Source of the DNA: Sphingobacteriales bacterium
GTDB taxonomy: Bacteria > Bacteroidota > Bacteroidia > Chitinophagales > Chitinophagaceae
Assembly: GCA_004144185.1 (NCBI GenBank)
Contig: SEFP01000003.1
Coordinates: forward strand, 124,001-188,000
Direction of reading: 5' to 3'
DNA: 64,000 bases
Numbering within the stretch: position 1 is the first letter of the stretch; every line of letters begins with the position of its first letter. A program made the position numbers and the translations under genes. A model generated the notes under the pieces. That model did not search any database and had not been told where the DNA came from. It saw nothing but the letters and a program-made list of their open reading frames with translations. Below, in pieces: positions 36,784 through 45,980 of this stretch.

Positions 36784-37965
36784 TTATTCAAAATCCGGAT
36801 ACAGCAAATACTTTTTCCGGATTTTCTTGAAGGCATTCACACCAGGCTTCCAGCTGTCGTGAATCTGGGCTTCGGTCTGTCCCTGCGCGACCTGCTCCCG
36901 CAACCCGCCGGTACCGGACAACTTTTCGAAAAAGGCATTGAAAAACGTGGGCTTCGCGCCACACCAGGTATAGGCGGTCAGCAGGGGTTGCAACCGGATA
37001 TGTGACCCTATAAATGCCTTGGCTTCCAACACCGTTTGCGCCGGTTGCTGCCCGTAACATACCAGCCCGCTGTACAGCGGTGCACTGGCGCCGGTAACCG
37101 GTTGCGGCGTAAAGGAAATACGTTTGGAATCCAAAGCCGTTTTAAACGACGGATGCCCCCAGACCTGAAACGGTTTATCCGTTCCCCGCCCTACGCTCAC
37201 CACCGTCCCTTCAAACAAACACAGGGATGGATACAGCAGTACGGCCACCGGACTTTTAAGATTGGGACTGGGCGGCACCGGAAGCACATAGGTCATTTTG
37301 TGATCGTATCCGGTACAGGAAATCACGGTCAACTGCACCGTTCCGGATGACTTGACCCATTTTTCGCCGATCAGCATTTTGGCATATTCGCCTACGGTCA
37401 TGCCATACACAATCGGAATGGGCTGCATCCCCACAAACGATTTATACTTCGGCTCCAGCACCGGTCCATCTACATAAAATCCGTTGGGATTGGGCCGATC
37501 CAATACCAGCAGCTGTTTATTGTTTTCGGCACAGGCTTCCATTAGGTACTCAAGGCTGGAGATATAGGTGTAAAACCGGACGCCCACATCCTGCAAATCG
37601 TACACAACCAGATCCACATCTTTCAGATCGTCCGCCTTTGGCTTTTTATGTGCGCCGTACAGCGAGATCACTGGCAGTCCGGTGTGGGCATCGGTGCCGC
37701 TGGCTACATGGGCGCCTGCATCGGCCGTACCCCGAAACCCATGTTCCGGAACAAAGATGCGGACCACGTTTACGTTTTGAGCCCGCAGCACATCAAGCAG
37801 GTTTTCATCGCCTATACGCGAGGTCTGGTTGATCAGCAGGGCGACCCGCTTGCCTTTGAGCAGCGGCAGGTAGTCCGGAAGCCGGTGAGCACCCGGTGTA
37901 ATGGTTGCGAAGGCACTGCTGCTGATGAACCAGGCCAGCAGTACCGAAAGAAGGATTTTTTGCAC
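36784..37965 (-). CDS. DUF1343 / NamZ-like exo-beta-N-acetylmuramidase
   Basis: A 393-residue exported protein. Its signal peptide is QKILLSVLLAWFISSSAFA. The DUF1343 family motifs are clear: LLKGKRVALLINQTSRIG, FVPEHGFRGTADAGAHV, VYDLQDVGVRFYTYISSL and VLDRPNPNGFYVDGPVLE. A member of this family, NamZ, removes N-acetylmuramic acid from the ends of cell-wall fragments, so a role in peptidoglycan recycling is likely. The start is GTG 37,965; no better start places the signal peptide. No Mur recycling genes are adjacent. Confidence 0.85.
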   Translation of the reverse strand: MQKILLSVLLAWFISSSAFATITPGAHRLPDYLPLLKGKRVALLINQTSRIGDENLLDVLRAQNVNVVRIFVPEHGFRGTADAGAHVASGTDAHTGLPVISLYGAHKKPKADDLKDVDLVVYDLQDVGVRFYTYISSLEYLMEACAENNKQLLVLDRPNPNGFYVDGPVLEPKYKSFVGMQPIPIVYGMTVGEYAKMLIGEKWVKSSGTVQLTVISCTGYDHKMTYVLPVPPSPNLKSPVAVLLYPSLCLFEGTVVSVGRGTDKPFQVWGHPSFKTALDSKRISFTPQPVTGASAPLYSGLVCYGQQPAQTVLEAKAFIGSHIRLQPLLTAYTWCGAKPTFFNAFFEKLSGTGGLREQVAQGQTEAQIHDSWKPGVNAFKKIRKKYLLYPDFE

Positions 37966-38058
37966 AGAATAACGAAGTGTTTACAACAACAAATATGCGG
38001 CAGCGCGTACATTGCAGCGCGGTTTAGTCCACTTTTCCTCTGCCGCAGACTCTCAAAC

Positions 38059-38487
38059 ATGCAACAAGTTAAATCCGGCGACCTCGTTCGCATTCATTAC
38101 CACGGTACGCTTTCTGACGGCACCGTTTTCGACAGCAGCAGCGAGCGCGAGCCGCTGGAGTTTACTGCCGGCAGCGGTCAGGTGATTCCGGGCTTTGATA
38201 CTGCCGTAGTGGGCATGACCGTCGGTGAGAAAAAATCCGTTCACATTCCGGTTGATGAAGCCTATGGTCAGCCAAACGATCAAATGATGATCGAGTTCCC
38301 AAAATCACAGTTTCCGGAAGATGTACAGCCGGAAGTAGGTGCGTCCCTGCACCTGAGCGACGACCAGGGTCACGTATTCCCGGTAACCGTTGTAGAAGTG
38401 AAGGAAGATTCAGTAGTTCTGGATGGCAACCATCCACTGGCCGGCAAAGACCTGAACTTTGATCTGGAACTGGTTTCGATCGGTTAA
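38059..38487 (+). CDS. FKBP-type peptidyl-prolyl isomerase, SlyD-like
   Basis: A 142-residue cytoplasmic isomerase/chaperone. The FKBP part is split by an insert-in-flap domain, as in SlyD: HYHGTLSDGTVFDSS, EFTAGSGQVIPGFDTAVVGM and VDEAYGQPNDQMMIEFP, then the insert. It returns with VVLDGNHPLAGKDLNFDLEL. It lacks the His-rich metal tail of E. coli SlyD. ATG 38,059 gives the family N-terminus; the long open frame upstream is antisense to the NamZ-like gene and is not coding. Its stop codon lies inside a 23-bp tandem duplication. Confidence 0.9.
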   Translation: MQQVKSGDLVRIHYHGTLSDGTVFDSSSEREPLEFTAGSGQVIPGFDTAVVGMTVGEKKSVHIPVDEAYGQPNDQMMIEFPKSQFPEDVQPEVGASLHLSDDQGHVFPVTVVEVKEDSVVLDGNHPLAGKDLNFDLELVSIG

Positions 38488-38530
38488 GTCTGTTTAAATC
38501 CTTTGAATAAGTCTGTTTAAATCCTTTGAA
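38485..38530. repeat. 23-bp perfect tandem duplication over a stop codon
   Basis: The 23 bases from 38,485 (TAAGTCTGTTTAAATCC, then TTTGAA) are repeated exactly at 38,508-38,530. The first three bases are the stop of the SlyD-like gene, so the copy adds a second stop further on. A terminator follows at once. Confidence 0.9.
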
Positions 38531-38533
38531 TAT

Positions 38534-38570
38534 AAAAAGCCCGCTGCAAGTAATTGCAGCGGGCTTTTTA
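38534..38570. terminator. Bidirectional terminator
   Basis: AAAAAGCCCGCTGCAA / TTGCAGCGGGCTTTTT hairpin between the SlyD-like and convergent L,D-transpeptidase genes. Confidence 0.92.
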
Positions 38571-38586
38571 GTTCCGGAAACGACAG

Positions 38587-39582
38587 TTAGGGCGCTACAT
38601 TGCCCTGAACCACAGCCGGTGCCGATTGGGTTTCGCCCCGTGCTGCCACTACGCTGTCGCGCTGGGTTTGTTTGGCAAGGATCCGTGGCACATAGGCATC
38701 CAGCAACGTCCGAAGCGTGTCTGCAGGAATGGCGTTGGCGGCTCCGTCTGTCAGCAGCCCCTTCCAGGGACGGGCCTGCCCCCAGGGGTACGAACCGAAA
38801 ATAATGGTTGGGGTTCCCTGTGCCAGCAGCTGATCGCTCGCGCGATCTACAATCCACATACTGGCCCAGTCATACAGCCATTGCGCATCTTCCTTGAGCA
38901 GCCGCATACAACTGTGGCTGGCCGGGTAGCCGGGCAGATCATACAGGTGCCAGCCGACGCCACCTTTGTTACTTACGTTGAAATTCCATTTCAGCACCCA
39001 CGAAGGGTCTACAGTGCTGTGGGTTTCCAGTGCCTTCCAGTTTGCAAAAAACAGGCCGGTTGGTGTAGGCGTACTTTTCTTACCCATACTGGTAGGTCCC
39101 CATCTCACCAGCCGACCATTTTCATAGGCGGCAAAGGCCTGTACCGGGTAAGAAAACAAAACCATTTTACGGATGTCTTTTGCCTGTGGTAACGATTGCG
39201 GATACGGCGCGTACAACAGGAAATCTGTCATGAACGTATCGGGCACCACCAAAGAATCTTTCCGCCCCAGATGACTGGCATCGATCCGGTTCAACGCCAG
39301 GATAATACGCTGTTGCTCTTTGGTAAAAACCGTTTTGAACGCTTTATACCCGGTATCACGCAGAGAATACGGATGGTAGGATATCTGCGGTGCAGGTGCA
39401 ACCACCTCAGGCGCCACAGCAGCATGCTGCGTTTCCGGAGTCGTCCGTGCAACAGCATCCGGCGTATCCGTAGCGGTCTGAACCGTCTGAGTGGTTTTCG
39501 GGGGCGTATCAGTCCCGCAGGAACCAAAAGCCAGCAGGACGCTACAGGAAACGGATAGGAAAAAAGCGTTCCGGAAAATCAT
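38587..39582 (-). CDS. L,D-transpeptidase (YkuD) lipoprotein
   Basis: A 331-residue predicted lipoprotein. The signal ends in LLAFGSCG with the lipidated Cys at about residue 23. A Thr/Pro-rich linker follows. The YkuD catalytic region reads GVGWHLYDLPGYPASHSCMRLLKEDAQWLYDW; its Cys would be the nucleophile that makes 3-3 crosslinks or attaches proteins to peptidoglycan. The usual SHGC is SHSC here, and an upstream His (WHLY) is kept. The C-terminal 80 residues are of unknown role. The enzyme would act at the periplasmic face of the wall. Confidence 0.85.
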   Translation of the reverse strand: MIFRNAFFLSVSCSVLLAFGSCGTDTPPKTTQTVQTATDTPDAVARTTPETQHAAVAPEVVAPAPQISYHPYSLRDTGYKAFKTVFTKEQQRIILALNRIDASHLGRKDSLVVPDTFMTDFLLYAPYPQSLPQAKDIRKMVLFSYPVQAFAAYENGRLVRWGPTSMGKKSTPTPTGLFFANWKALETHSTVDPSWVLKWNFNVSNKGGVGWHLYDLPGYPASHSCMRLLKEDAQWLYDWASMWIVDRASDQLLAQGTPTIIFGSYPWGQARPWKGLLTDGAANAIPADTLRTLLDAYVPRILAKQTQRDSVVAARGETQSAPAVVQGNVAP

Positions 39583-39742
39583 TTTTACAGGTTTAAAAGG
39601 ATGCTGTACGAGCAGATTGAAATCACAAATGCAATATCGTGCCTCTGTCCGGAAGTCCTCTGATCAACCTGAAAATCAGTCTCAATCAGTCACTTACTGA
39701 CACTTCTTGAAAGCGCTTATTTTTGAAATCCAACGTATCCGG

Positions 39743-41158
39743 CTAGTCCGTTTCGGGGGCTTCAGGTGGGGTTTCCGAATGCATGTTTTCACCATCCCGG
39801 ATGTGCAGGCGCCGGAATACAAACCCAGAAACCACCGTAAGGGCACCTACTACCCAAAAAGTATGGCGAAAAGCCGGATGCAGGTCCCCATTGTCCTGCT
39901 CGAACAGGTGCAGTACCAGTAATCCAAACGCCGTTCCGAAGCCTACCGCCAGTTGCTGATTCACCGATACCAGTGAATTGCCACTGCTGGTCATGCTCAC
40001 ACGCAGATCTGCAATGGAAATGGTATTCATGGCCGTAAACTGAATGGAGTTGAAAAATCCCAGCAGCGCCAGTAACGGCACAAAGACGTAAATGGAATTC
40101 TGAGTCGTCGGAACGCCCAGCAGGATGATGATGACGCCAATGATCATGGTATTAGCCATCAGCGTACGCCGGTACCCCAACCGATTGAGTATCCGGATCA
40201 CGAACGACTTGCCGAACATCGCCGTCAACGCCATCGGAGCGACAATCCAGCCGGAGGTCACAGCGGTCTGCTTAAAAGCTAGCTGAATCATTAGCGGTAC
40301 CAGCAGCGGCACAGAACTAATGCCCAGCCGGGTGGCCAGGTTACCTAGAATGCCCACCCGGAAGGTGCGGATCTGAAACAGGTTGAGCGGAAACAGCGGG
40401 TTGTTGTCAATCCGGGCGTGGCGGTAATAGAAATACAGCAGCAGAAAGCCCAGAATAAAAATCAGCAGCACGGGCGTCAGATTTGCGGCATGCCCGAGCG
40501 TTTCCAGCGCAATACAAAGCGCCAGCGACGCCGCCGCAAAAATCAGAAAGCCTTTTAAGTCAAAATCAATAACCGGACTGGTATAGTTGGGCATGTAACG
40601 CAGTCCCAGCAGCACCCCGGCAATGCCAATCGGAATGTTGATCAGGAAGATCCAGTGCCAGGAAAAATAATCTACCAGATAGCCACCCACCAGAGGACCC
40701 AGCACCGGCCCGATCAGACCCGGCACAATGGCAAAATTCATGGCCCGAAGCACTTCGTTTTTGTCAAATGTTTTAATCAGGGCCAACCGACCGACCGGTG
40801 TCATCAGGGCACCACCCAAACCCTGCACCACCCGCGCAATGAGTAAGTAAGACAGCGACGGCGAAAGGGCACATAAAACAGAACCGATGGTAAATAACAC
40901 CAGTGCCGATACGAAAATGGTCCGCGTGCCGAACTTATCAGCCAGAAACCCGGATACCGGCATGAACACCGCTAGTGTTAGCACATAGCTGATAATGGCA
41001 TTCTGCATATTGAGCGGCGACTCTTTCAGATCGCGGGCAATCGATGGCAGCGACGTATTCAGGATGGTCGAGTCCAGCATCTGCATAAAGATGGCCGTCG
41101 CCAGAATCAGCGGCAGGATCTTCTTGGTTGCGGGTGTTGATTGTGCCGGTGCATCCAT
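39743..41158 (-). CDS. MFS drug:proton antiporter, DHA2 (EmrB/QacA) family
   Basis: A 471-residue transporter with about 14 hydrophobic segments. Motif A is GFLADKFGTRTIFVSAL between segments 2 and 3. The antiporter motif C is PGLIGPVLGPLVGGYLVD in segment 5. The N-terminal segment has MLDSTILNTSLPSIARDL, the hallmark of the EmrB/QacA group (motif D1). It likely exports hydrophobic drugs, but the substrate is not known. No membrane-fusion partner is adjacent. A lipid-kinase gene ends 12 bp upstream on the same strand, so the two are likely co-transcribed. Confidence 0.9.
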   Translation of the reverse strand: MDAPAQSTPATKKILPLILATAIFMQMLDSTILNTSLPSIARDLKESPLNMQNAIISYVLTLAVFMPVSGFLADKFGTRTIFVSALVLFTIGSVLCALSPSLSYLLIARVVQGLGGALMTPVGRLALIKTFDKNEVLRAMNFAIVPGLIGPVLGPLVGGYLVDYFSWHWIFLINIPIGIAGVLLGLRYMPNYTSPVIDFDLKGFLIFAAASLALCIALETLGHAANLTPVLLIFILGFLLLYFYYRHARIDNNPLFPLNLFQIRTFRVGILGNLATRLGISSVPLLVPLMIQLAFKQTAVTSGWIVAPMALTAMFGKSFVIRILNRLGYRRTLMANTMIIGVIIILLGVPTTQNSIYVFVPLLALLGFFNSIQFTAMNTISIADLRVSMTSSGNSLVSVNQQLAVGFGTAFGLLVLHLFEQDNGDLHPAFRHTFWVVGALTVVSGFVFRRLHIRDGENMHSETPPEAPETD

Positions 41159-41170
41159 ATTGTGGAACGG

Positions 41171-42112
41171 CTATTTAGAGGCCGGATTGGCTTTGGGGAG
41201 TGTTAGTACCCGTACATAATTGGGAAGGGCTGTAGCGTTTACCGTCCGGGTATGGCCAATAAACTCCCCATCTACCTGAAACGGCATCCGAACCGGTAGC
41301 TTCAGTTCCAGCTGCTTCCCGCAATACACTTTCTGATCGGTTCCGGATGTCGATTTTCGGCTGAGCAGCGAGCAGAAAATCCGCCACAGCGTAACCTGTT
41401 TCAGTATAATCACTTCAAACTGTCCGTCTGTCAACCGGCCGTTTTCATTTACGACGACACCGGTGCCATAGGTCCGTCCGTTGGCCAGGATAATCATGGC
41501 AGCCCGTTTCCGGATCAGTTTTTTGTCGAGCCAGATTTTGGCGGTTACGATCCGGCTTTGACGCAGCGTTTTGACAACTTCACGGGCATAGCCCCACCAG
41601 CCGCGACCGGGAGATTGTTCAAAGTATTCGATTAGCTGGGCATTGAGACCTACATCGCTCATGTGTAATGACAGATGGCCGTTGACCCGCACCGCGTCTA
41701 TTGTAGTTTCTGACTGGCCCAGAATCACCTCCAGCGCGTCCTGCATATCCATTGGCAGCCCCAGTTCCCGTGCCATGCCGTTGGCCGAACCGGCCGGCAG
41801 AATGCCTACCGGCAACTGATTTTTGGCACCCTGTTCTGCCACCAGCCGGAAGGTTCCGTCACCTCCAACGGCCACCAGCCGGTCGGGCCGGTGGGCCCTA
41901 ATGCACCGGGCCAGCCGTTCTGCATCCTGCTCTCCAGTTGTTTCGTAAAAGAAGGCCGTATGCGGCTGGTCCTTCAGGTAGGTTTCGATGATTTCGGTCC
42001 AGGAGCCTTTGTCTTTGCCGCCTGCAATGGGATTCACCACAAACAAAAACGAGTAGCCGTTCGTTGCTGGCCTGTTTATTTCTGTCACTGCTTGAATACC
42101 ATTTTTAGTCAA
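41171..42112 (-). CDS. Diacylglycerol kinase-family lipid kinase
   Basis: A 313-residue kinase of the DagK/YegS/sphingosine-kinase superfamily. The catalytic-domain motifs are FVVNPIAGGKDKGSW, VAVGGDGTFRLVAEQG (GGDGT nucleotide site) and GILPAGSANGMARELGLP. The C-terminal beta-sandwich includes GQFEVIILK and PFQVDGEFIG. It phosphorylates a membrane lipid; which one cannot be told. The start is TTG 42,112, 26 bp from the divergent App1 gene. The MFS gene follows closely. Confidence 0.9.
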   Translation of the reverse strand: MTKNGIQAVTEINRPATNGYSFLFVVNPIAGGKDKGSWTEIIETYLKDQPHTAFFYETTGEQDAERLARCIRAHRPDRLVAVGGDGTFRLVAEQGAKNQLPVGILPAGSANGMARELGLPMDMQDALEVILGQSETTIDAVRVNGHLSLHMSDVGLNAQLIEYFEQSPGRGWWGYAREVVKTLRQSRIVTAKIWLDKKLIRKRAAMIILANGRTYGTGVVVNENGRLTDGQFEVIILKQVTLWRIFCSLLSRKSTSGTDQKVYCGKQLELKLPVRMPFQVDGEFIGHTRTVNATALPNYVRVLTLPKANPASK

Positions 42113-42138
42113 GTTTTCGTAGCCAATACCGCGCCAAC

Positions 42139-43140
42139 ATGAGTTTTTTCAGTTTTCTTTCCCCAACTCTGCTGCCTCAGGTCCGGGTGTATCATTCTTA
42201 CGGCGATGAAGACCGCTGTATGGTGTTGGGCCATGTACTGGAAGAGGCACCCAATTGGGAAGTCAACCGTTTCAAAGGCGGCAGCTTCTGGCGCAATGCC
42301 GGAGCCATGCTTCGCTTGTTTCAGGTTCGTTCGCAGGAACGCACGTCGCTCACGATTCAGTTTATGGACCAGCAGTTTTCCGGAACGACAGACGAGCAGG
42401 GATTTTTCAGCATTGATCTGCCCGGATTCGGCCAACAGGTTAATGCCGGCTGGTACCCGATTCAGGTAACGGCCCTTTCCGGAAAAGCCCGGGCCGCAGT
42501 GGGTGAAGGCAAGGTTTATCACCCGCCACAGGCCCGTCAAGGCTTTATCTCCGACATAGATGACACCTTCCTGGTCTCCCATTCGGCGAATATTCTCCGG
42601 AAAATGCGCACCTTGCTCACCAAGACCCCGGAAACCCGCCGGCCGTTTGAAGGGGTGGTGGCGCATTATCAGGCCCTGGCGCTGCACAATGCGACGGCCG
42701 AAACGCCAAATCCGTTTTTCTATGTGTCTTCGTCGGAATGGAACCTGTATTATTATATCAAGGACTTTTGCCGGTACCATGGACTTCCGGAAGGCGTTTT
42801 CCTGCTGAGTGATCTCAAAGCACTCAAAGATTTTGTTCATACCGGGGCCAAAAACCACCAGACCAAATACGACCGGATTGCGCGCATTCTGGAAGAATAT
42901 CCCGATACCCGTTTTGCTTTGCTGGGCGACGATACGCAGGAAGATCCAAATATTTATCACCGGATCGTGGTTACCCATCCTGGTCAGATCAACGCCGTCT
43001 ATGTCCGGAAGCTGAATAAAGACAATCGGGAAAAGGCGCGGGCGCATTTACAGGCTATTGGTCAGCTGGGGGTGCCGGTCAGCTATTTTCAACACAGTGA
43101 AGAAGCCTTGCGTCATTCCCGCGAGATTGGTCTGGCCTAG
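42139..43140 (+). CDS. App1-family phosphatidate phosphatase (DUF2183)
   Basis: A 333-residue HAD-like protein. The catalytic motif is GFISDIDDTFLVSHS (DxDxT). Further family segments are FFYVSSSEWNLYYYIKDFC, FLLSDLKALKDFVHTGAKNH and FALLGDDTQEDPNIYHRIV. Yeast App1 removes phosphate from phosphatidic acid. Here it is divergent from a diacylglycerol-kinase-family gene, which would catalyse the opposite reaction. The N-terminal 130 residues are a beta-rich domain seen in bacterial relatives. A terminator follows. Confidence 0.9.
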   Translation: MSFFSFLSPTLLPQVRVYHSYGDEDRCMVLGHVLEEAPNWEVNRFKGGSFWRNAGAMLRLFQVRSQERTSLTIQFMDQQFSGTTDEQGFFSIDLPGFGQQVNAGWYPIQVTALSGKARAAVGEGKVYHPPQARQGFISDIDDTFLVSHSANILRKMRTLLTKTPETRRPFEGVVAHYQALALHNATAETPNPFFYVSSSEWNLYYYIKDFCRYHGLPEGVFLLSDLKALKDFVHTGAKNHQTKYDRIARILEEYPDTRFALLGDDTQEDPNIYHRIVVTHPGQINAVYVRKLNKDNREKARAHLQAIGQLGVPVSYFQHSEEALRHSREIGLA

Positions 43141-43162
43141 CGGCTCTACCCTTCCCGAATGA

Positions 43163-43199
43163 CAAAAGCCGCTTCCGGAGCTTCCGGAAGCGGCTTTTG
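43163..43199. terminator. Bidirectional terminator containing TTCCGGAA
   Basis: AAAAGCCGCTTCCGGA / TTCCGGAAGCGGCTTTT hairpin between convergent genes. Its stem embeds the iterated palindrome (43,182-43,189). Confidence 0.9.
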
Positions 43200-43219
43200 A
43201 ATGCTTTTTAAGCGACTGA

Positions 43220-44242
43220 CTAGTTCTTGGTAAATTTCAACACCTGGGTGTCCTGTGTCTTCTGATTGGTCAACCGAACGAAGTACATGCCTGCAGGAAG
43301 TCCGGGTACATTGATCTCAGTAGTTGCAGTAGCTTGGGTAGCTACCGTTTGCGAAAGCGTATTGACAACCGCTACGGACCATTCAGCAGGATTTTGAAGA
43401 CCGGAAATCCGGAAGGTTTCGTTTTGAACCGGGTTTGGAGCGATCCGGGCATCTTCAGCCTGTGAACGGTTTCCTTTAACACCCAGCACTGCCGAGTAGG
43501 TAACCGCTCCTTTGGCATCGGTATTCCGAAGACGATAGTAGCTGATTCCTTCTTCAGGCTGCTGGTCGGTATACTGGTACCGGGTGCTGCCATCCGATTT
43601 CAGTTGCTGGATAGCCGTCCAGTCGAATGCATTGGCGCTGCGCTCCAGAACATATACGTCTCCGGCTGCCGTCTGGGCCGTCGTCCATTCCAGAAACACA
43701 CCATTAAAGCTTTTGCGGGCGTTAAAGCTCAGCAGATTCACCGGGAGCGGAGCAGCACTGGTAGGGCGTGTGATCGTTTGTTGCGGGATATCATATCCAC
43801 TGACCACCAAGGTTGTATTTCCGCTTAAACAGCCTCTGGTGCCTAACGTAGCAGAGCCGCAATCCGGGCTGTTGCCGACATATTTACTACTTCCGGTTAG
43901 GCCGGTACCCGTAGAAGGTGTAATAGGCTTAGGAAGATTGAAGTATCCCAAGAAATCGCCTCCGCATGAAAAGCCTCCCTGAAAGTTATACATATCGGTT
44001 ACGCCTTGCGGAACCGTTCCGGAATAGGTGATCTTGTATTTATAGTTTACATCATAATTATAACCATAAGGACAATTCGGGTTTGTTATGGCCAACGATA
44101 CCGGTTCAAGGTCGACGGTAACAGTATAGGAAGGAGTACCGGTACTGGTTACGGTGAAAACAGTTGCCTGAGCCTGATTTCCTAAGCCGATGCATAACAA
44201 TGCAACACAGAAAAATCTAACGAGCGTAAAACGTGAATACAT
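43220..44242 (-). CDS. Secreted protein with T9SS type A sorting domain
   Basis: A 340-residue exported protein. The signal peptide is MYSRFTLVRFFCVALLCIGL followed by GNQAQA. The first 170 residues are an unknown Gly/Thr/Ser-rich domain with several Cys. Then comes LPVNLLSFNARKSFNGVFLE, the start of a linker domain (VLERSANAFDWTAIQQL, then SYYRLRNTDAKGAVTYS) also found in the beta-helix protein at 56 kb. The end (RIAPNPVQNETFRISGLQ ... GMYFVRLTN ... VLKFTKN) is the sorting domain. ATG 44,242 fits the signal peptide and the TACTTTTG box at 44,261-44,268; the upstream start at 44,272 does not. Confidence 0.85.
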   Translation of the reverse strand: MYSRFTLVRFFCVALLCIGLGNQAQATVFTVTSTGTPSYTVTVDLEPVSLAITNPNCPYGYNYDVNYKYKITYSGTVPQGVTDMYNFQGGFSCGGDFLGYFNLPKPITPSTGTGLTGSSKYVGNSPDCGSATLGTRGCLSGNTTLVVSGYDIPQQTITRPTSAAPLPVNLLSFNARKSFNGVFLEWTTAQTAAGDVYVLERSANAFDWTAIQQLKSDGSTRYQYTDQQPEEGISYYRLRNTDAKGAVTYSAVLGVKGNRSQAEDARIAPNPVQNETFRISGLQNPAEWSVAVVNTLSQTVATQATATTEINVPGLPAGMYFVRLTNQKTQDTQVLKFTKN

Positions 44243-44260
44243 GAGGAGAATTTGGTGGCG

Positions 44261-44268
44261 CAAAAGTA
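44261..44268 (-). promoter_or_regulatory. Promoter -7 box (TACTTTTG)
   Basis: A perfect TAnnTTTG on the minus strand, 18 bp before the ATG of the T9SS-sorted protein. Confidence 0.5.
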
Positions 44269-44361
44269 TCATGCTGTATGTTTACATCATAATCATCTGA
44301 CAATCATTTAACAAAAAGTATGTATAGTTATGCTAATGGCCGTATCAACAACATAAATACG

Positions 44362-45918
44362 TTACGCTTGTATCGCTGGCTTCAGACCACTATTCTGTAG
44401 CCAGTCCTGCCAGTCGCTGAGCTGCTTGCCTTTAAGAACACGCGGGAATTTGTTCATCGCTCCTTCTTTTCCTTTGGCGCGCATATAATCATAAAAGACC
44501 TCGCTCGGATACAGATCCACCACCACTTCTTTTAACGCAGACGCCCGTTCTACGGCATAGTCGTCGTTTACTTCTTTCAGGGTTTCATCGAGAATGCGTT
44601 TGACCTCCGCAGCATCTATGGCGGAGTCATCCGTACCGATAGACCAGTGATGCGCAAAGCCGCCTTCATAGGGAGTGCCGTATACGGTAAACTCCCGCAC
44701 GGTGATATTCAACGTCCGGTTGACACGGGCAATGGCTTCGGTGAGGTTGTCGATACTGATATGCTCGCCGCAAATTGACAGAAACTGCTTGGTACGACCC
44801 ACAATAATGATTTCGCCTTCAGCAGCATTGGTAAACCGCACCACATCCCCGATCAGATAGCGCCAGGCACCAGCGGAAGTGGTAAGCAATACTGCATAAT
44901 CCACCCCTTCTTCGACCTGATGAATGAGCTTGGTTTCCGGAAAGGCAATACAACGGCCGTCTTCATCAAAATTTGTTTTGTTGAACGGCACAAACTCGTA
45001 GAAAATGCTGTTGTTGAGCACCAGTTTGATTCCGGGTTCTCCGGGACGCGCCTGAAACCCGAATGACCCTTCCGAGGCCATGTAGGTTTCGATATAGGTC
45101 AGCGGCTTGCCCAGCAGCCGGGCAAAGGATTCGCGGTACGGTTCGAAGGATACGCCGCCATGAATATAAATGCTCAGGTTGGGCCAGATATCGTGGATGG
45201 TGCCCACCTTATGATGCGCGATGATGCGCTCAAATACAATCTGCACCCAGGCCGGCACCCCACAAACGGTTCCGACATCCCACTTAGGGGCCTTCTCAAC
45301 GATCTGCTGAATCCGGTCTTCCCAGTGCGGGACTTTGGAGATTTTCTGTCCGGGCTTGTACAGTAAGCGGCTGGCCCAGCGCGGCATATTCTTCGCCGAG
45401 ATGCCGCTCATATCCCCTTCATAGTAGCCGTCTTTCTCAAATAGCGAGGTGGTGCCGCCGAGCATCAACAATCCTTTGGTAAACGCCGTTTCCGGAACGT
45501 TGAAATCCACCAGGCTGTACAGCTGCCGGAAACCCATGCGCCGGATCGAACGAATCATATCGCTCGTTACCGGGATGTGCTTGGAGGCCGAGCCCGACGT
45601 ACCGCTCGACAAGGCGAAGTATTTTACTTTACCGGGCCAGCTGACATTTTCGGTGCCTTTCAGCGCCAGATGCCACCAGGCGTCGTGCATTTTGTCGTAA
45701 TCGTGTACCGGCACCGTTTGCTGAAAGACGTTCAGGAAATCGACTTCCTCTTCCAGGATGCGGCCAAACTCGTAGTGCTTTCCGAAAAGCGTGTACTGGC
45801 CGCGCTCCAGCAGCTTGCGTAGTTCGCGGCGCTGATACACTTCCGGAAGCGCTGTATTGCGCGACATCCGTTTCCGGAGCTTGATAGAACGGGAGATCAG
45901 TGAACCAAGAAGAGCCAT
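44362..45918 (-). CDS. GH3 auxin-responsive promoter family protein (acyl-amido synthetase-like)
   Basis: A 518-residue member of the ANL-type adenylating GH3 family, known from plants, where it joins amino acids to hormones. Bacterial members are widespread and uncharacterised. ATP-binding motifs are visible: FALSSGTSGSASKHIPVTSD, YIETYMASEGSFGFQ, then GAWRYLIGDVVRFTN. The C-terminal domain has SICGEHISIDNLTEAI. It probably activates a carboxylic acid with ATP; its substrate and acceptor are unknown. It is followed downstream by the T9SS protein gene and preceded by the AlaDH-like gene, with no obvious operon. Confidence 0.85.
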   Translation of the reverse strand: MALLGSLISRSIKLRKRMSRNTALPEVYQRRELRKLLERGQYTLFGKHYEFGRILEEEVDFLNVFQQTVPVHDYDKMHDAWWHLALKGTENVSWPGKVKYFALSSGTSGSASKHIPVTSDMIRSIRRMGFRQLYSLVDFNVPETAFTKGLLMLGGTTSLFEKDGYYEGDMSGISAKNMPRWASRLLYKPGQKISKVPHWEDRIQQIVEKAPKWDVGTVCGVPAWVQIVFERIIAHHKVGTIHDIWPNLSIYIHGGVSFEPYRESFARLLGKPLTYIETYMASEGSFGFQARPGEPGIKLVLNNSIFYEFVPFNKTNFDEDGRCIAFPETKLIHQVEEGVDYAVLLTTSAGAWRYLIGDVVRFTNAAEGEIIIVGRTKQFLSICGEHISIDNLTEAIARVNRTLNITVREFTVYGTPYEGGFAHHWSIGTDDSAIDAAEVKRILDETLKEVNDDYAVERASALKEVVVDLYPSEVFYDYMRAKGKEGAMNKFPRVLKGKQLSDWQDWLQNSGLKPAIQA

Positions 45919-45980
45919 GTTTGAAAATCAGACTAGAAGCTATGAACTATAAAAAGGTTGGTAGTACTGGTACGAGTGGA

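Noticed and set aside
37648-38058. N-terminal extension of the SlyD-like gene
   Set aside because: Antisense to the NamZ-like gene; the isomerase domain starts at ATG 38,059.
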